A stretch of DNA of 64,000 nucleotides from Spirodela intermedia (taxonomy: Eukaryota > Streptophyta > Magnoliopsida > Alismatales > Araceae): contig LR746269.1 of the NCBI GenBank assembly GCA_902729315.2, forward strand, positions 6,107,501-6,171,500, read 5' to 3'. The position numbers were made by a program, and so were the translations under genes. Below the pieces are notes generated by a model. That model saw only the letters and a list, made by a program, of their open reading frames with translations. It was not told the origin of the DNA and ran no database searches. Shown one piece after another: positions 47,212 through 58,675 of this stretch (the stretch's first letter is position 1; each line of letters starts with the position of its first letter).

Positions 47212-48425
47212 CCTTCCCGACCGACCGTCCAATCGCCGCCCCTCCCCTTTCTCTCTCCCTCTCTCTCTCGCTCTCTCTCTCTCTCTGATTATTCTCCCTC
47301 CCCGCTCCTCTCACCACCGCTCGCGGTGATTCCAAGCTCCAGAACTACGATCGAATCCGAGTAGGGAACATCCGCAACAGCGCATTTCTCGGCGCGTGTA
47401 TGTCGGTGCGACCTGTGCGGGCTGAGACGACTGGAAAGACGACGAAGGCGTCCGAAAATCGCAGAATCCCCAGAGAGAGAAAGAGAGGTAGAGAGAAGAG
47501 AGAGGAGAGAGAAGAGAGAGAAGAGAGAGAGGAGAGAGAAGTTGACAGGACGGAGCTAGCTGCCACCTCTTCTTCTCTTCGGCGGTGGTGAAATGGAGGC
47601 CCCACCCACTCGTATGCTCTTCCTAAAAGCCCAAAACTCGTCCTCATCAAAGCTACCCATTCTCCTCGTTCCAGAAATATATTCCAGGCTTTTCGAACAA
47701 CGCCATAAATTCGCACGTGAAAACACCGGAGGCGTTGACCGCGCCAAGCAATCTGATCTCTACGTCACACCCACTGGACCGCACGTGCTAGCGGCCCAGA
47801 GGAGAAATCGTCGGGGCAGACGCACGTGCGCCGACTCACTCGCGGACAGAATACCCAATGGGAGGACCAGACTTTCCCAATTTGTAAGACCAGTCAACGC
47901 CAACGATCCACACTTTGGAAACTATACAGTAGTCAACGAGGTCATGATCAGTCGCCAATTTGAGTTTTTTAAAAAAAGGAAAAACATAACTAGAACCTCG
48001 TATTTTCTTATTTAAAATTAAATGAACAATAAATGGCCATATGAAGACATACATGAGGACCCCGGGCCTAGGCCGGGGCTCATTTTCCGGGCTTTCATTC
48101 CGGGCCAGGCCCGGTTCAGCAAGCAATAGAGAAGAGACAACCAGAGGCCCAAGTGTGAACCTAGACAGGTACCGGGCCTGAGATAATTTCCGGGGCATTC
48201 ATTCCGGGCCGAGCCCAGGAGGAGATACAACATGACAAGAGCTGAAGAGTCTACCACCGGAGTTTCTTCGGGTGCTCAGGAGGATAATGCACAGGCTAAT
48301 AATAAAGCTGCACCGACTAATTTCACATATATATATATATATATATATATGAGGGCGTACAATAGAAAGACGCTATGTTAAACGGCTGTGGGTGACGGGG
48401 GATGACCTGGCCGAACGGGGCCCAC
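47212..48425. other. Intergenic: transporter promoter and NF-YB 3' flank
   Basis: 47245-47290 (CT)n and 47470-47540 GAGAA-type repeats form the transporter leader. 48060-48230 is GC-rich with two copies, about 104 bp apart, of TTTCCGGG..TTCATTCCGGGCC. A (TA)n tract lies at 48327-48350. Open frames across this part have no domain. Confidence 0.5.
48083..48215. repeat. Two copies of a GC-rich 27-bp element
   Basis: TTTTCCGGGCTTTCATTCCG at 48083 and ATTTCCGGGGCATTCATTCC at 48186, each followed by GGGCC. The DNA between and to the left (CCCGGGCCTAGGCCGGGG) is self-complementary in part. Confidence 0.75.
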
Positions 48426-50823
48426 TCAGTTCCTCCCTCCAGAGCCGTTGAGGTACTGGCCTTGAGACTGCATCATGTCGGCGCCCTGCAGAGGGAAAAG
48501 GCTAGGAAGATTAGATTGTTGCTGGCTTTTATTGGAGTAATTATTTTCCAAATACTGGTCATAACTAGGAGTGGATGGAGCTCATAAAACGGTCTTCATT
48601 GAGGGCCCCACACTGTTAGCTGTCTGGGCTTGGAGCTCATAAGCAGGCCCAATAAGAAAGTCCTGAAGGGTCCCACAGAACCCTGCAGACTTCCCTTGAT
48701 CTGCTTCCACATCCGGGGTCATGTGTCTGTTTTTTGGTGGTTGGTTAATATGGGCACTGGATATTTCCTAGTCGGTGGTCTGATCATGTGTGGTGAAGAG
48801 TCTCACATCGTCAGCTTATTAGTCTTCTAAATAGTGATCTCCCTACAAGGTGAGAGAGTTGACTTTCATGGTGAAACCTTAGAATTGCCGAAGAACATTT
48901 TCATATAGTATTCCATGCAACGAGAAGAAAAGAGAAAAAAAAATGGTGAAATATATGCAAAGTCAGAAACTCATTCATTATCATAAAGACTATATGAGCG
49001 AGCATAGATTCATGACTCATAAATTTCTAAATTTATAGCACAAAAGCTAAATTTCTGGCATTTCAGAGTCAATTTTCTATGGTTCGACATTATATCATTT
49101 TGTTAATAGACTCATAAGATTTTTGATGTTAGTGAAGTGATAAAAGTTTAGGTGTGTAACAGACAGGCTTCAACGTTTCTTTCAGCTTCATATGATTGGT
49201 CTCTTCTATTTGATGGAGTCATATAAAAAGTGGAAAATTGATCAACGTTAGGATGACATGAGTGATGTTTGCTGTTTGAAAATGGGGCTAGGATAAGTTC
49301 ACACGTGATCATAATGGTGCATGAGGAAGTTGTGTAGGAGTGATGGCATATAGTACGCGGGACTTGAGCCATTAGCTGCATCTGTCACTCAAAATTTTTG
49401 CCTGGGAGCTGAAACTAGGAAAAAAGGAGAAACCGGCATAATTTTTTCTTATCTGAATGGAAATCAAGAAAACATGATTTTGATCCCGAAAGAGGCGTGT
49501 TTTCAGTGAGATAAGGTTTATACATACAACTATGATGAGAACAGAACACTGAACCTTAGGACTATTGATCCACAGGAAACAGAAAAAGAAATAGTAATAT
49601 GCAAAGGAAACAGCACTAAAAGTAGATCAGGTGAATTTAACGACACGTGATTTGAATCATTGACGTTTTTATCCCTTTTGTTCAAGTATACAAATTTCAA
49701 GAGAAAAAAATTCTGACAGAAGTATTTGTTGAACCTTCCATGTGGCTCTGTTATAAGTCACAGACCCCTGTCATACTTGAATGTTGAATAGAATTTCTCC
49801 CTTATTCGAATTCAAGCTACGTCCATTTTGAACGAGCAGATTCTCTCTCTCAAAGATTCAAAGGGATTGAAGCTGATTCAACAGTATTGCCTGAGGATAC
49901 ATGTAATTCGTGCTCTGCCTAAAATCCCCTGGCATCTGTCAATTTCACGTACAAGATGAAAAATGAAAAAACTTGAAGAACGAAATGGGCGCATAGCCTG
50001 GAGCAGAGCTTCTCTTGTCATCCAACCTGAGAGCCTGAAGCAGATAGATTTCCACTCTGGGAACCATCACCCTCTTTCTTTGAAGATCCTTTTGCGTCGC
50101 CCTGTTAGACATTCGATTTCCAAGGATAATTAGGAAAATAGTTACCTACATCCACAGGAGATTATTTAACTGAACAAATAACAATCACAAAACTGGTAGA
50201 GATAAAAACATTACCTCCAGCTGCAGCAGAACACGCATCGCGAAACGTAATAGAAGACAAGGAAAGAAACAGAAAAATAATCAGACCTAAACAGGTAATA
50301 AACGTAGGAAATGACGAATAATAGGCTTATTCGAAGATGCCTCTCTATATTTCTGCAGGTAGATTTTAAGTGGCTCAATGTACTCCTCAAACCCTAACGT
50401 GGCCATGGCCCAAAGTAGATCGTCCCCGTTTATCGTCTTGCGCTTCTCTCTCTGACACTTGTCGCTTGCCCTGCGCCATTAAATCCAGACAACACAACAA
50501 AGTGCAAGAAAAAAAAGTGAATTTTTCCCATCCTAGACTAACGTTGGCGGCGAGCGAAATAAATAAGGGGAAATCAGATCTAACTCGCTGGTGATGAAGC
50601 TGATGAACTCAGAAACACACTCCTGGACAGTCTCCTTGGCATCCTTGGCAATTTTCGCGTTCGCAGGGAGCGCCTTCTTCATGATCCTGCTGATGTTAGC
50701 GATCGGGAGGAACCGATCCTGCTCCCGAACATTCGACTGCGGGCTCCCCTCGCCGGTGTACTCGTGGCTACCCCCCGCGTCCGGGCTTGAAGGCCCCTGG
50801 CCCGGAGCCGACGACTCAGCCAT
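48426..50823 (-). CDS. NFYB: Nuclear transcription factor Y subunit B (non-LEC1 type)
   Basis: Predicted minus-strand exons: 50823-50585, 50470-50341, microexon 50220-50215, 50101-50027, 48485-48426 (170 codons, 169 residues). [20 protein letters not shown] opens the histone fold; [20 protein letters not shown] has Lys where LEC1-type proteins have the diagnostic Asp. [20 protein letters not shown] and [19 protein letters not shown] finish it. The tail reads [24 protein letters not shown] pairs with NF-YC, and with NF-YA binds CCAAT boxes. Exons 1 and 2 are certain. The exon 2 donor appears to be GC (GAG|GCATCT), and the 6-nt exon CTGGAG and far 3' exon ([19 protein letters not shown]) rest on splice consensus only. 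Without the last splice, translation would stop two codons later (SQVG, TGA at 50018). Confidence 0.85.
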
Positions 50824-51756
50824 CCCGCGCGGAACCCTAGCTCCATCACACGACCCCCCCAACGACAAAAATGAACAGAGAAGAGTCACACCAAACACAA
50901 ACCTAGCGTCCCAAAAACAACCCTGGATCCGGCCTGCGGGAGGTAGAAGATCAGTCCGCCCCCGGACCTCACCTGAGAATCGACCAAGCAGACCTCCGTA
51001 GGTGACTCCTTTTGTATATTTGGCGCGCGCCGTGGCAGAGCAGGAGCGGAGGATCGACGGAATCCCTCCCTTCCCCCTCTGAAAGGGGAGGCGATCGGAC
51101 GCTGGAGAACGTCGGAGGAAGGAGACGACTGGGATGAGACCTTGTGGGGGAGCGTTTCTTTATCCGTGCCGTCCGTTTTTATAAGTCACCTTCTTGCCTG
51201 TTCAGCGGTTGCGTAGAAAGATGGAGTGCGGGGCCCATCAAGACCAACAGCCGCGTGGCGGCCATCGAGCTGCTCTTTGCGCGATGGTTCCACCCAACGA
51301 ACGGCGGATGATCCTCTCTTCCGTGATCCTCGTCGTTGGACCCGGGCCACGTGGCTTCAAACCGGTCTCGGCCCGGGTCCATGTGGAAAATCAACCCGGT
51401 CCGATTTGATTTTCCGAGTTCAAACTTCCAAACAGACGCATCGACCCGTCGAGTGGGCGACTGGCCAACTAAATATATTATATTATTAATAATTGAAATA
51501 ATTTGCCTTTATCTACCCTCACGCATTTTTATTTAAGAACCAGATTCGTAATTGGGCTTTTAAAAAATAATCTTATAGTTGAAGGCCCATACGACCCATT
51601 AGGGCTCCTTTAAAAAACCCCGCCTTGTAACGGTCTCCCCCCGGTCCCACGATCTACGCTCAACTCCTTCCTGGGACCAGTCTTCCTCCGGCTCTTCGCC
51701 TTTTGCTCTTCCATACGGCTCGAGGTGTTAGTGGAGAGAACCAGCGGTGAGAATTG
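50824..51756. promoter_or_regulatory. Divergent promoter region between NF-YB and the RBR ligase
   Basis: Both genes start from this 933-bp gap. The left 300 bp is GC-rich and is likely the NF-YB leader. 51470-51560 is AT-rich. GGCCCAT/TGGGCTT-type sites occur at about 51556 and 51585, close to the RBR gene. No ORF is supported. Confidence 0.5.
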
Positions 51757-54700
51757 ATGGCGGCGACGCAGGAGGAATCAGACCTGGAACTGGCCTTCCG
51801 TCTTCAAATGGAGGAGGCCATGGCGGCCTCTTCTGTTCACCCGGCCCCGTCCATGGAACCTCCCCTCCCTGTCCAAGCACCTGGCCCTGCCGGCGAGAAG
51901 GAGGACGACGTCTCCTTTCCCATGATGCTCCAGGACGTGGATTTGGAGCAGGAACACAGGGATGCAGTTCACTGCCGAGAGGAGATGCAGCGGATCTCTC
52001 TGGAACTCCGGCGGCAAGCTCACGATAGGAGATTCGCGCGTGATCTCTCGCGTGTACCCGACAACGAATGGAAAATTGAAGGGAATTTATTTGAAAGGCC
52101 GATAGACCGGGGTTTCGGAGGAGGGGAGGAGCCCTTCAGACTGTGCTTCAAAGGCTTATGCGAGCCCATCCCTGGGTCCGTCGGGGAGTACGTGTTGGCT
52201 CTCGGAGTCGCCATCTGCGATCCTCTAGGAAAGCAGATCCTGAGGATACAGAAGCCAACGACCGGCTCCAGTGTCGCCCAGCAGATAGCGGAAACAATGG
52301 CGTTGATGGAGGGTATAAACGCAGCCCTCTCATTAGGTATAAGGAGGCTGCATATCTTCTTTCACCACACAGCCCTCTTTAACCACGTAAGTGAATATCT
52401 CATCCCCATTTAAGCGTCTCCTTCGGATTTTTCAGGTCCATTCGTTCGGTTTGCTGTGCCTATGCCCTCAATAAGAATTTTATGAAGAAGTTCGACTAAG
52501 TTGAATCTGATTGATCCTGAATCCCTGGAGAAAAGATCAATAATCAGAACAATGTTATACGTGACGTGGTAGTTGTCGAATTAGATGACACATTTTCAAA
52601 AAGGGTTGAATGGAATTAGATTTTCCAATGGGAGAAGACGACAAAACAATAGCATTATGGTTGAAACTCGTATGGTGAGCCCGGAACATGCTATTCTTTG
52701 GGTTTCTTTTACTTATAGAGAAATCACCTGACGATTGGGAATTTTGAAAGAAACTGAGTTTTACAGCAACGGGGTGGGAGCCATTAAACTAATATACCTA
52801 TCAACGATACTTTCTCATCGCATTAACATGCATTCTCTTTTCTCCCATTTCTAAAGCCTTCCGTAGATCAGTTCATCTTGAGTATAACTTAAGAAGATGC
52901 AAAATATCTTTTGAGCAATGATGTAAAGAAGATTAATAAAGCTATCGTTTCTATCTGTGGGATTTTCTACGTTCCCATCACATTAACTTACATTCTCTTT
53001 TTTTTTCCATTTTAAAAATCTGTTCTAGATTACCTCATCCTCGGTAAAATTCATGAAAATACGAAGGATAATTCAAGGGATGATGGAAAGAAGAAGAAAA
53101 ATTTAGAGACTTTATGGAACTATTTAGAGCACAAATCTGAGAGTCTCAGAGTCATACTATTCTGATCCAGAGAAGCTTGTTTTCAATTCCGACACCCAAT
53201 ATAATTATGTCTATTCATATGGCCATAATTTTTCCTTATTAAAGATGGGAGAAGCCTGAGGAATGGCAATTCCAGTGCCATCGTTGGAGAGGTTGAGACA
53301 TCTTCGTTGGATAAGCTCATGTGGAGACCTATTCATCTGCAAGTCTATTACACTTACAAAGTTGATGGAAATCACCGTACAATGTTGCACAGAGTGGGTA
53401 ACATCCTCCTTTGTTCCCATAAGTCACAGTGGACCCTTCAATATGTCTGTGTATATAATGTCCAGCTTTAAGGAGTAAGAATCACGTTTGATTGGGATTA
53501 GGTGGGTTGTTATGCAGTTTAATGCTTAGTTTAATACACGAAAGATCCTGTGTTTACTCCATCTATTTTTTTCATGTTATAAAAGCATGATGGTTAAGCC
53601 TTCTGCCAGGAAATGCACAGTATACATGTTATTATTCGTTCATGTCATTACGATACACAGATTTCTTCTCCTAAATTTAATATGCTCCCTCAAAGTTCAC
53701 CTCTTATCCCTTTCCTGGATCACCCACAGTGAGAGACTCGCGCTTTTTTCGTTTTCATCAGCATCCATCATCTTCTCAGTCTTTTCTCGTTCTTGTTTTC
53801 CAATGACTTGTGGATGATCCCATTTTTTCCTATCACTGCTTTTCGCTTATTTGTAGAGGCATAAATGAGTTGAACCGGGTGAAGCTTTGCTTCATCCACG
53901 TCTGAGTTCTTTTAACTTCCGAGCGGAATGCAAATACTAAATTTGTTCCCATTGAAAGTTTCTAGTTTATCTCCTTGCTGTCGTTGAAGGATGACTCAAT
54001 GAAATTCATTAATGCAGTATTTAAATGAATTCCATTAAAAATTGATCCGTATTTAAATGGATTATGTACCTTGTTTCTTACTAGAAAGAGAACAAGAAAT
54101 TCAGAAGAAAATATTAAAAAAAAAACTCTGGTTATGTTTATGGCAGAAACATTAATTAGACAATATCAGCATCTCAGGATGCTCCTGATTGCTGCTGTCT
54201 GTTCTATCAATTAAATCTCTCGGACAGAATGAATCTTGTGTGGAGTCTTATCTTTGATGAAAGTGTTGCTCTCTACTCTGAGCTGGTTCTTGTGTACATG
54301 GGATCTAACTTTGACTGGTAATAGCTTACGCGTTGACCAAAGAAGGCTGAAAACTCTGGTCGCATTGATTAAAAGAAAAAATTTAGCTCTATCGCATTCA
54401 TATTTTGTGTCCATCTCCTCACAGAAAATGACAAATTAGCGATTTTTTTTAGTTTAATCTCCACCTTGACTTTGTCACAGGCTCTGGCTGCCTTACTCCT
54501 CCGATCCATTCCTTTAACATACTCAGACATTCATCACATGTTCTGTAATGATTTCATTGATTACATCAGTTCTTTGAACTCTTCTGGTCCTTTTTTTTGA
54601 GAAAAAAAATAAATCCAGATGAATCCACGCAGATGCATCTTTTAAATATCCTCAATCAACATCAGTCATTCCTGCAAGATTCCGTAGTTGACTTCAGTTT

Positions 54701-56211
54701 GGTTAACTATTAGGGCCACATTTTTTCGAAAACAAAATGTCAGATGAGGGAGCTGAAACCTTCCCACCTTCTCCTGCAGATTAATGGCAATTGGGTTGTG
54801 AAGCAGCGCAGATCCATCAGGCCCTCAACATGCTCCAGAAGCTCGAAACCCACAAGACCTTCCTTCTCCCACGCTGCAACATCCAATTCGTCTTCAGACT
54901 GGCGAGGGACGCCATCGACGCCCACCTCGCAATGTCAACCAAGCCCACAGTCAACGACACCCAGAAGGAGAACTGCGCCATCTGCCTGGAAGACACCGAT
55001 CCCAGCCATATCTTCCAGGTAGAGGGCTGCCGCCACCGTTTCTGCTTCTCCTGCATGAGGCAACACGTGCAGGTGAAGCTCCTCCATGGAGCCCTCCCCG
55101 GGTGCCCCTCCGATGGCTGCAAGACCATGTTGACTGCGGATAGCTCAAGGAGCTTCCTCACCCAGAAGCTTGCAGAGACCATGGCCCAGCGCATAGCAGA
55201 GGCCTCCATCCCCCCCACAGAGAAGATCTACTGCCCATATCCGAGGTGCTCTGCTCTCATGACGAGGAACGAGGCGGCTCGGCCCGATCGCTGTTCATCT
55301 TCTAACGGCAGCAGAGCCGCCGATAAGCCGGGGCTCAGGAAGTGCCTCAGCTGCGGCGGGCTCTTCTGCATGGTCCCCTGGCACTTTGGGATCTCCTGCG
55401 GCGAGTACAAATGGCGTCATCGTCATCCCCGCCCGGAGGATGAAAAGCTCCAGTACCTCGCGAGGAGGAGCATGTGGCGGCGGTGCATCAAGTGCAGTCA
55501 CATGATCGAGCTGGCTTCGGGTTGCTTCCACGTCGCCTGCAGGTGCGTTGACCCTGTGAAAATATCTCTATTCAGCAAAGCTTCAAGTTGAGCCGGTGAA
55601 AATAAATAAATAAATATATATAGATATATATTGCATGGAAAATTTCCTAGTGCAGTTGACCTCGTGAAAATGTCTCTATAAAGAAAAAGTTCAAGCTGAC
55701 TCACTGAAAATATCTGGATTCGGCAAAGTTGACCCTGTGAAAGTTTCTCTTTTCAGCAAAGCTTCCAGTTGAATCAGTGAAAAAATATATATATGCACTG
55801 TTGACCCCGTGAAAATGTCTATATACAGAAAAGTTCAAGCTGACCCCCTGAAAATACTTATATTCGGCAAAACTTCATAGCACAGTTGACCTCTGGAAAA
55901 CTTCACCATACAGTTGACCTGACGAAAGCATCTCTCAACAGCACGACTTTTTCAGCTCAGAACCCTGGGCATCAGTCAATGTCAAACCTTCATTCTGCAG
56001 TTGACCCTGTAAGCAGCCTCTTCACAGGTGCGGGTACGAGTTCTGCTACAAGTGCGGCGGAGCCGAGTGGAAGAACAAGAAAGCGACCTGCTCGTGCCCG
56101 CTGTGGATGGTGCGTAACATTGTCCAAGACGATCAAGACGACGACGAATCTGACGATGATCGGTTACCCCGAATCTACAACCCCCGCAATCGGAATCTCA
56201 GAATTTTCTAG
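51757..56211 (+). CDS. RBR-type E3 ubiquitin ligase with N-terminal RNase H-like domain (frame break in exon 2)
   Basis: Exons 51757-52386, about 54780/54812-55542, and 56028-56211. Exon 1 (210 residues) holds an RNase H-like segment (EYVLALGVAICDPLGKQILR ... AQQIAETMALMEGINAALSL) as in other plant RBR proteins. Exon 2 has RING1 (CAICLED...CRHRFCFSC), IBR (YCPYPRCSALM...RKCLSCGGLFC) and the start of RING2 (WRRCIKCSHMIELASGCFHV), where the Cys of SGC is the expected thioester site. Exon 3 completes RING2 (CGYEFCYKCGGAEW) and an acidic tail. The acceptor at 54779 gives the conserved INGNWVVKQR, but that frame does not join the RING frame; using CAG before 54812 keeps frame (about 514 residues) and drops this block. 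It may be an alternative acceptor, a real frameshift or an assembly error. Confidence 0.85.
55548..56006. repeat. ~36-bp degenerate minisatellite with repeated TTGACC
   Basis: Fills nearly all of RBR intron 2 (55543-56027). Unit roughly AGTTGACCCTGTGAAAATNT, then CTNTATTCAGCAAAGCTTC. TTGACC starts at 55548, 55656, 55729, 55801, 55886, 55914 and 56001, and variants (TTGAGCC, CTGACTC, TTGAATC, CTGACCC) fall between at about 36-bp steps. Confidence 0.92.
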
Positions 56212-56354
56212 TGCGTTGACCTACCTAGCTTGAATTTCTTCTCTTTTTTTCGCAAAAAATAGTCGGAACTGCATGTTGGGCTAGGATGAATGGACTTAAT
56301 GGACCTACCAAGCCGAAACCCGGCCCACTAACGGTTATACCACGTGGATATTCA

Positions 56355-56407
<53 letters not shown>

Positions 56408-56803
56408 CGGATGAATGTATAGAGCAGACCAGCCAGGAGACCGATTGAGCCCGTTCCGGAGTTTGTGTGCAGGGCTTCTCCACTGCGTCCTTATTGGGCT
56501 GGACTGTAGCCCATGGTGAGGGAGGGTAGTATTCATGGCCACACGTGGCATTGGATGATTCGAGTCCTGGGAGGAGAGAGTATATAGATTTGGTGAAATG
56601 GGCCCCACCAGCCCACGATGTCATGCACGTCCTCGTTCGCGCCGAATTTAGAATTATCTCATTCCTCAACCTCTCACCTCGTCGCAGTATAATAAAAACT
56701 GCTTCTCCCACTCTTGCCACCCTTCTCCCTCCACTGATCTCTTCTGTCTCTCTAGCAACACAGATAGAGCGATAGAGGGAGAGAGAGAGAGAGAGAGAGA
56801 GAG
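56212..56803. promoter_or_regulatory. RBR 3' flank and IRX9 promoter/leader
   Basis: GGCCCA/TGGGC sites at about 56276, 56322, 56493, 56507 and 56598; (CT)n at 56358-56405; GTATAATAAA at about 56686 may be the TATA box; and a (GA)n tract at 56778-56803 that runs right up to the IRX9 ATG. Confidence 0.5.
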
Positions 56804-57611
56804 ATGGGAACAGTCTACGGGTTGAAGAGGAATGAGATATGGAAGAAGAGCGTCTTCCACTTCTCGCTTTGCTTCGCCGTGGGATTCTTCGTCGGCATCG
56901 TGCCACCAGGGAAACCTTCCTCCGACCAGGTAGCCGATGGCAGGACCTTCGTCGCCGATCGACGGGGAGCGCTGGATGAATTCCACACCGTGGAGAAGAA
57001 CCTCCCTCCGGGGAGAGTGAATGCAACCACTCTCGCGAAGCCATTTCCAGTCTCCTCCGAAGAGAAGCCGGCTACATCCGCCGCGATCGCTGCAGTGGAG
57101 GAAGAAGCGATCCCGGAGCTGACGCCTCGGAGGCTTCTGATCGTCGTAACGACGACGAAAGCGAAGGATCCTTTTCAGAACCTGTTCCTGAGGAGATTGG
57201 CGAACACTCTGAGGCTGGTGCCGCCGCCGCTGCTCTGGATCGTGGTAGAATCCCATTGTGAGGCGGCACGGACGGCGGGGACCTTGAGGACGACGGGAGT
57301 CATGTACCGACATCTAGTTTTCGGTGAGACATTTTCCGATCCGCAAGCGGAGATCCACCACCAGAGGAACATCGCCCTCAATCACATAGAGGACCACCGT
57401 CTCAGCGGGATCGTCCACTTCTCCTGCCTCTCCGATGCCTACGATCTCCAGTTCTTCGACGAGATCAGAGGAATCGAGTATGCTCTCCCCATTCCCTCCA
57501 TCTCCATAATCACAATTCGGAAAAAACCTCCATATTATCTCGCGTTTCCCCGCCTCATCCCAGAGTATAGAATTGTCGTTGCCCCCAAATTACGTCAATG
57601 GAGAGAATATG

Positions 57612-57673
<62 letters not shown>

Positions 57674-58675
57674 AGGGGTCAACTCCTCCCCCACGGGCGG
57701 TGAGGGCTCCATCGAAGAATTCTGATCCAGCGTCGAGCTTAATCGTCTGGTTTTAAAACCCACCCACTGTTCAGCCCATATCATAACCATCAGCGACATC
57801 CATAGGTTTCTCGCACATATCGAGCTCTCGTGTTTCCATCATCTGGTACCAGCCATTTCTCATGGAAACCAAGAACACTCGGATTCTTCGGTCCAGTTTC
57901 AAATGCGTCTAAACTTCTCCGGAGTACTCTCTCTTTCAGACAGAGTGATCCAAACATCCTCTTTCCGCATTGCTTCCCCATTAATGAGCATTCAAGGTTT
58001 AGGATTTAGTAGCCGCAGGATTTAATGAGATCCAGGATACAGCTCTCTTTAATAACGTTTCCCGATGTCGTGATCTCTATCGCTCATAATTACTGTTTTT
58101 TTTTTTTCCTTTCCGATTCTTCAGTCCGGCACTCGGATGCTGATCCATATTTTTCTAACCTGATCTGGATTTGCAGAGCGTTCGGGACGTGGCCGGCGGC
58201 GTCGGTGTCGGCGAGCGAGAAGCAGGTAGTGGTTGAAGGCCCCGTCTGCAGATCCTCCCGGATCGTCGGCTGGTATCTCGCGGCCCCGTCCGGCGGCGGC
58301 AACCCGGCGGCGCCGCCGCCGCTGGACCTCTACAGCTTCGCCTTCAACAGCTCCATCCTGTGGGACCCCGATCGATGGGTCCGCCCCACCAACCTCCCCG
58401 ACATTTCTCAGGTCCTCTTCATCTCCCCTCCTCCTCCCCCTTCTCCGACCATCATCATCATCATCAAGCATCGACCTCGTCTTACCTTCTTCGATCCTTC
58501 CGCCTCCCGGGGACAGGACTCCGTCCGGTTCCTCCAAGAAGTGGTAGCGGAGGACGACACCAAGCTGAGAGCTTTCCCCTCCCCCGATTGCTCCCGGATC
58601 CTGACGTGGCGCCTCCGCTCGCCGGCGAGGATCGCCATTCCCGGCCGCCACCCAGACCCAGGAAGGCGACTTTGA
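56804..58675 (+). CDS. IRX9: GT43 glycosyltransferase, IRX9-type xylan synthase component
   Basis: Three exons: 56804-57477, 58177-58411, 58517-58675 (1068 nt, 355 residues, close to Arabidopsis IRX9). Type II Golgi membrane protein: short basic cytosolic end, then anchor SVFHFSLCFAVGFFVGIVPP (about residues 16-35), Ala/Glu-rich stem, and the GT43 domain starting RRLLIVVTTTKAKDPFQNLF. Later blocks are IHHQRNIALNHIEDHRLSGI, RSSRIVGWYL and DLYSFAFNSSILWDPDRW. Where catalytic GT43 proteins have a DDD/DxD metal site it reads VHFSCLSDAYDLQFF, as in IRX9 (not IRX9H or IRX14). IRX9 acts with IRX10 and IRX14 in xylan backbone synthesis of secondary walls, and is thought to be structural rather than catalytic. 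Intron 1 carries (TA)n-(GA)n. Confidence 0.95.
57611..57671. repeat. Compound (TA)n-(GA)n microsatellite in IRX9 intron 1
   Basis: About 20 bp of TA followed directly by about 40 bp of GA. Confidence 0.9.
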
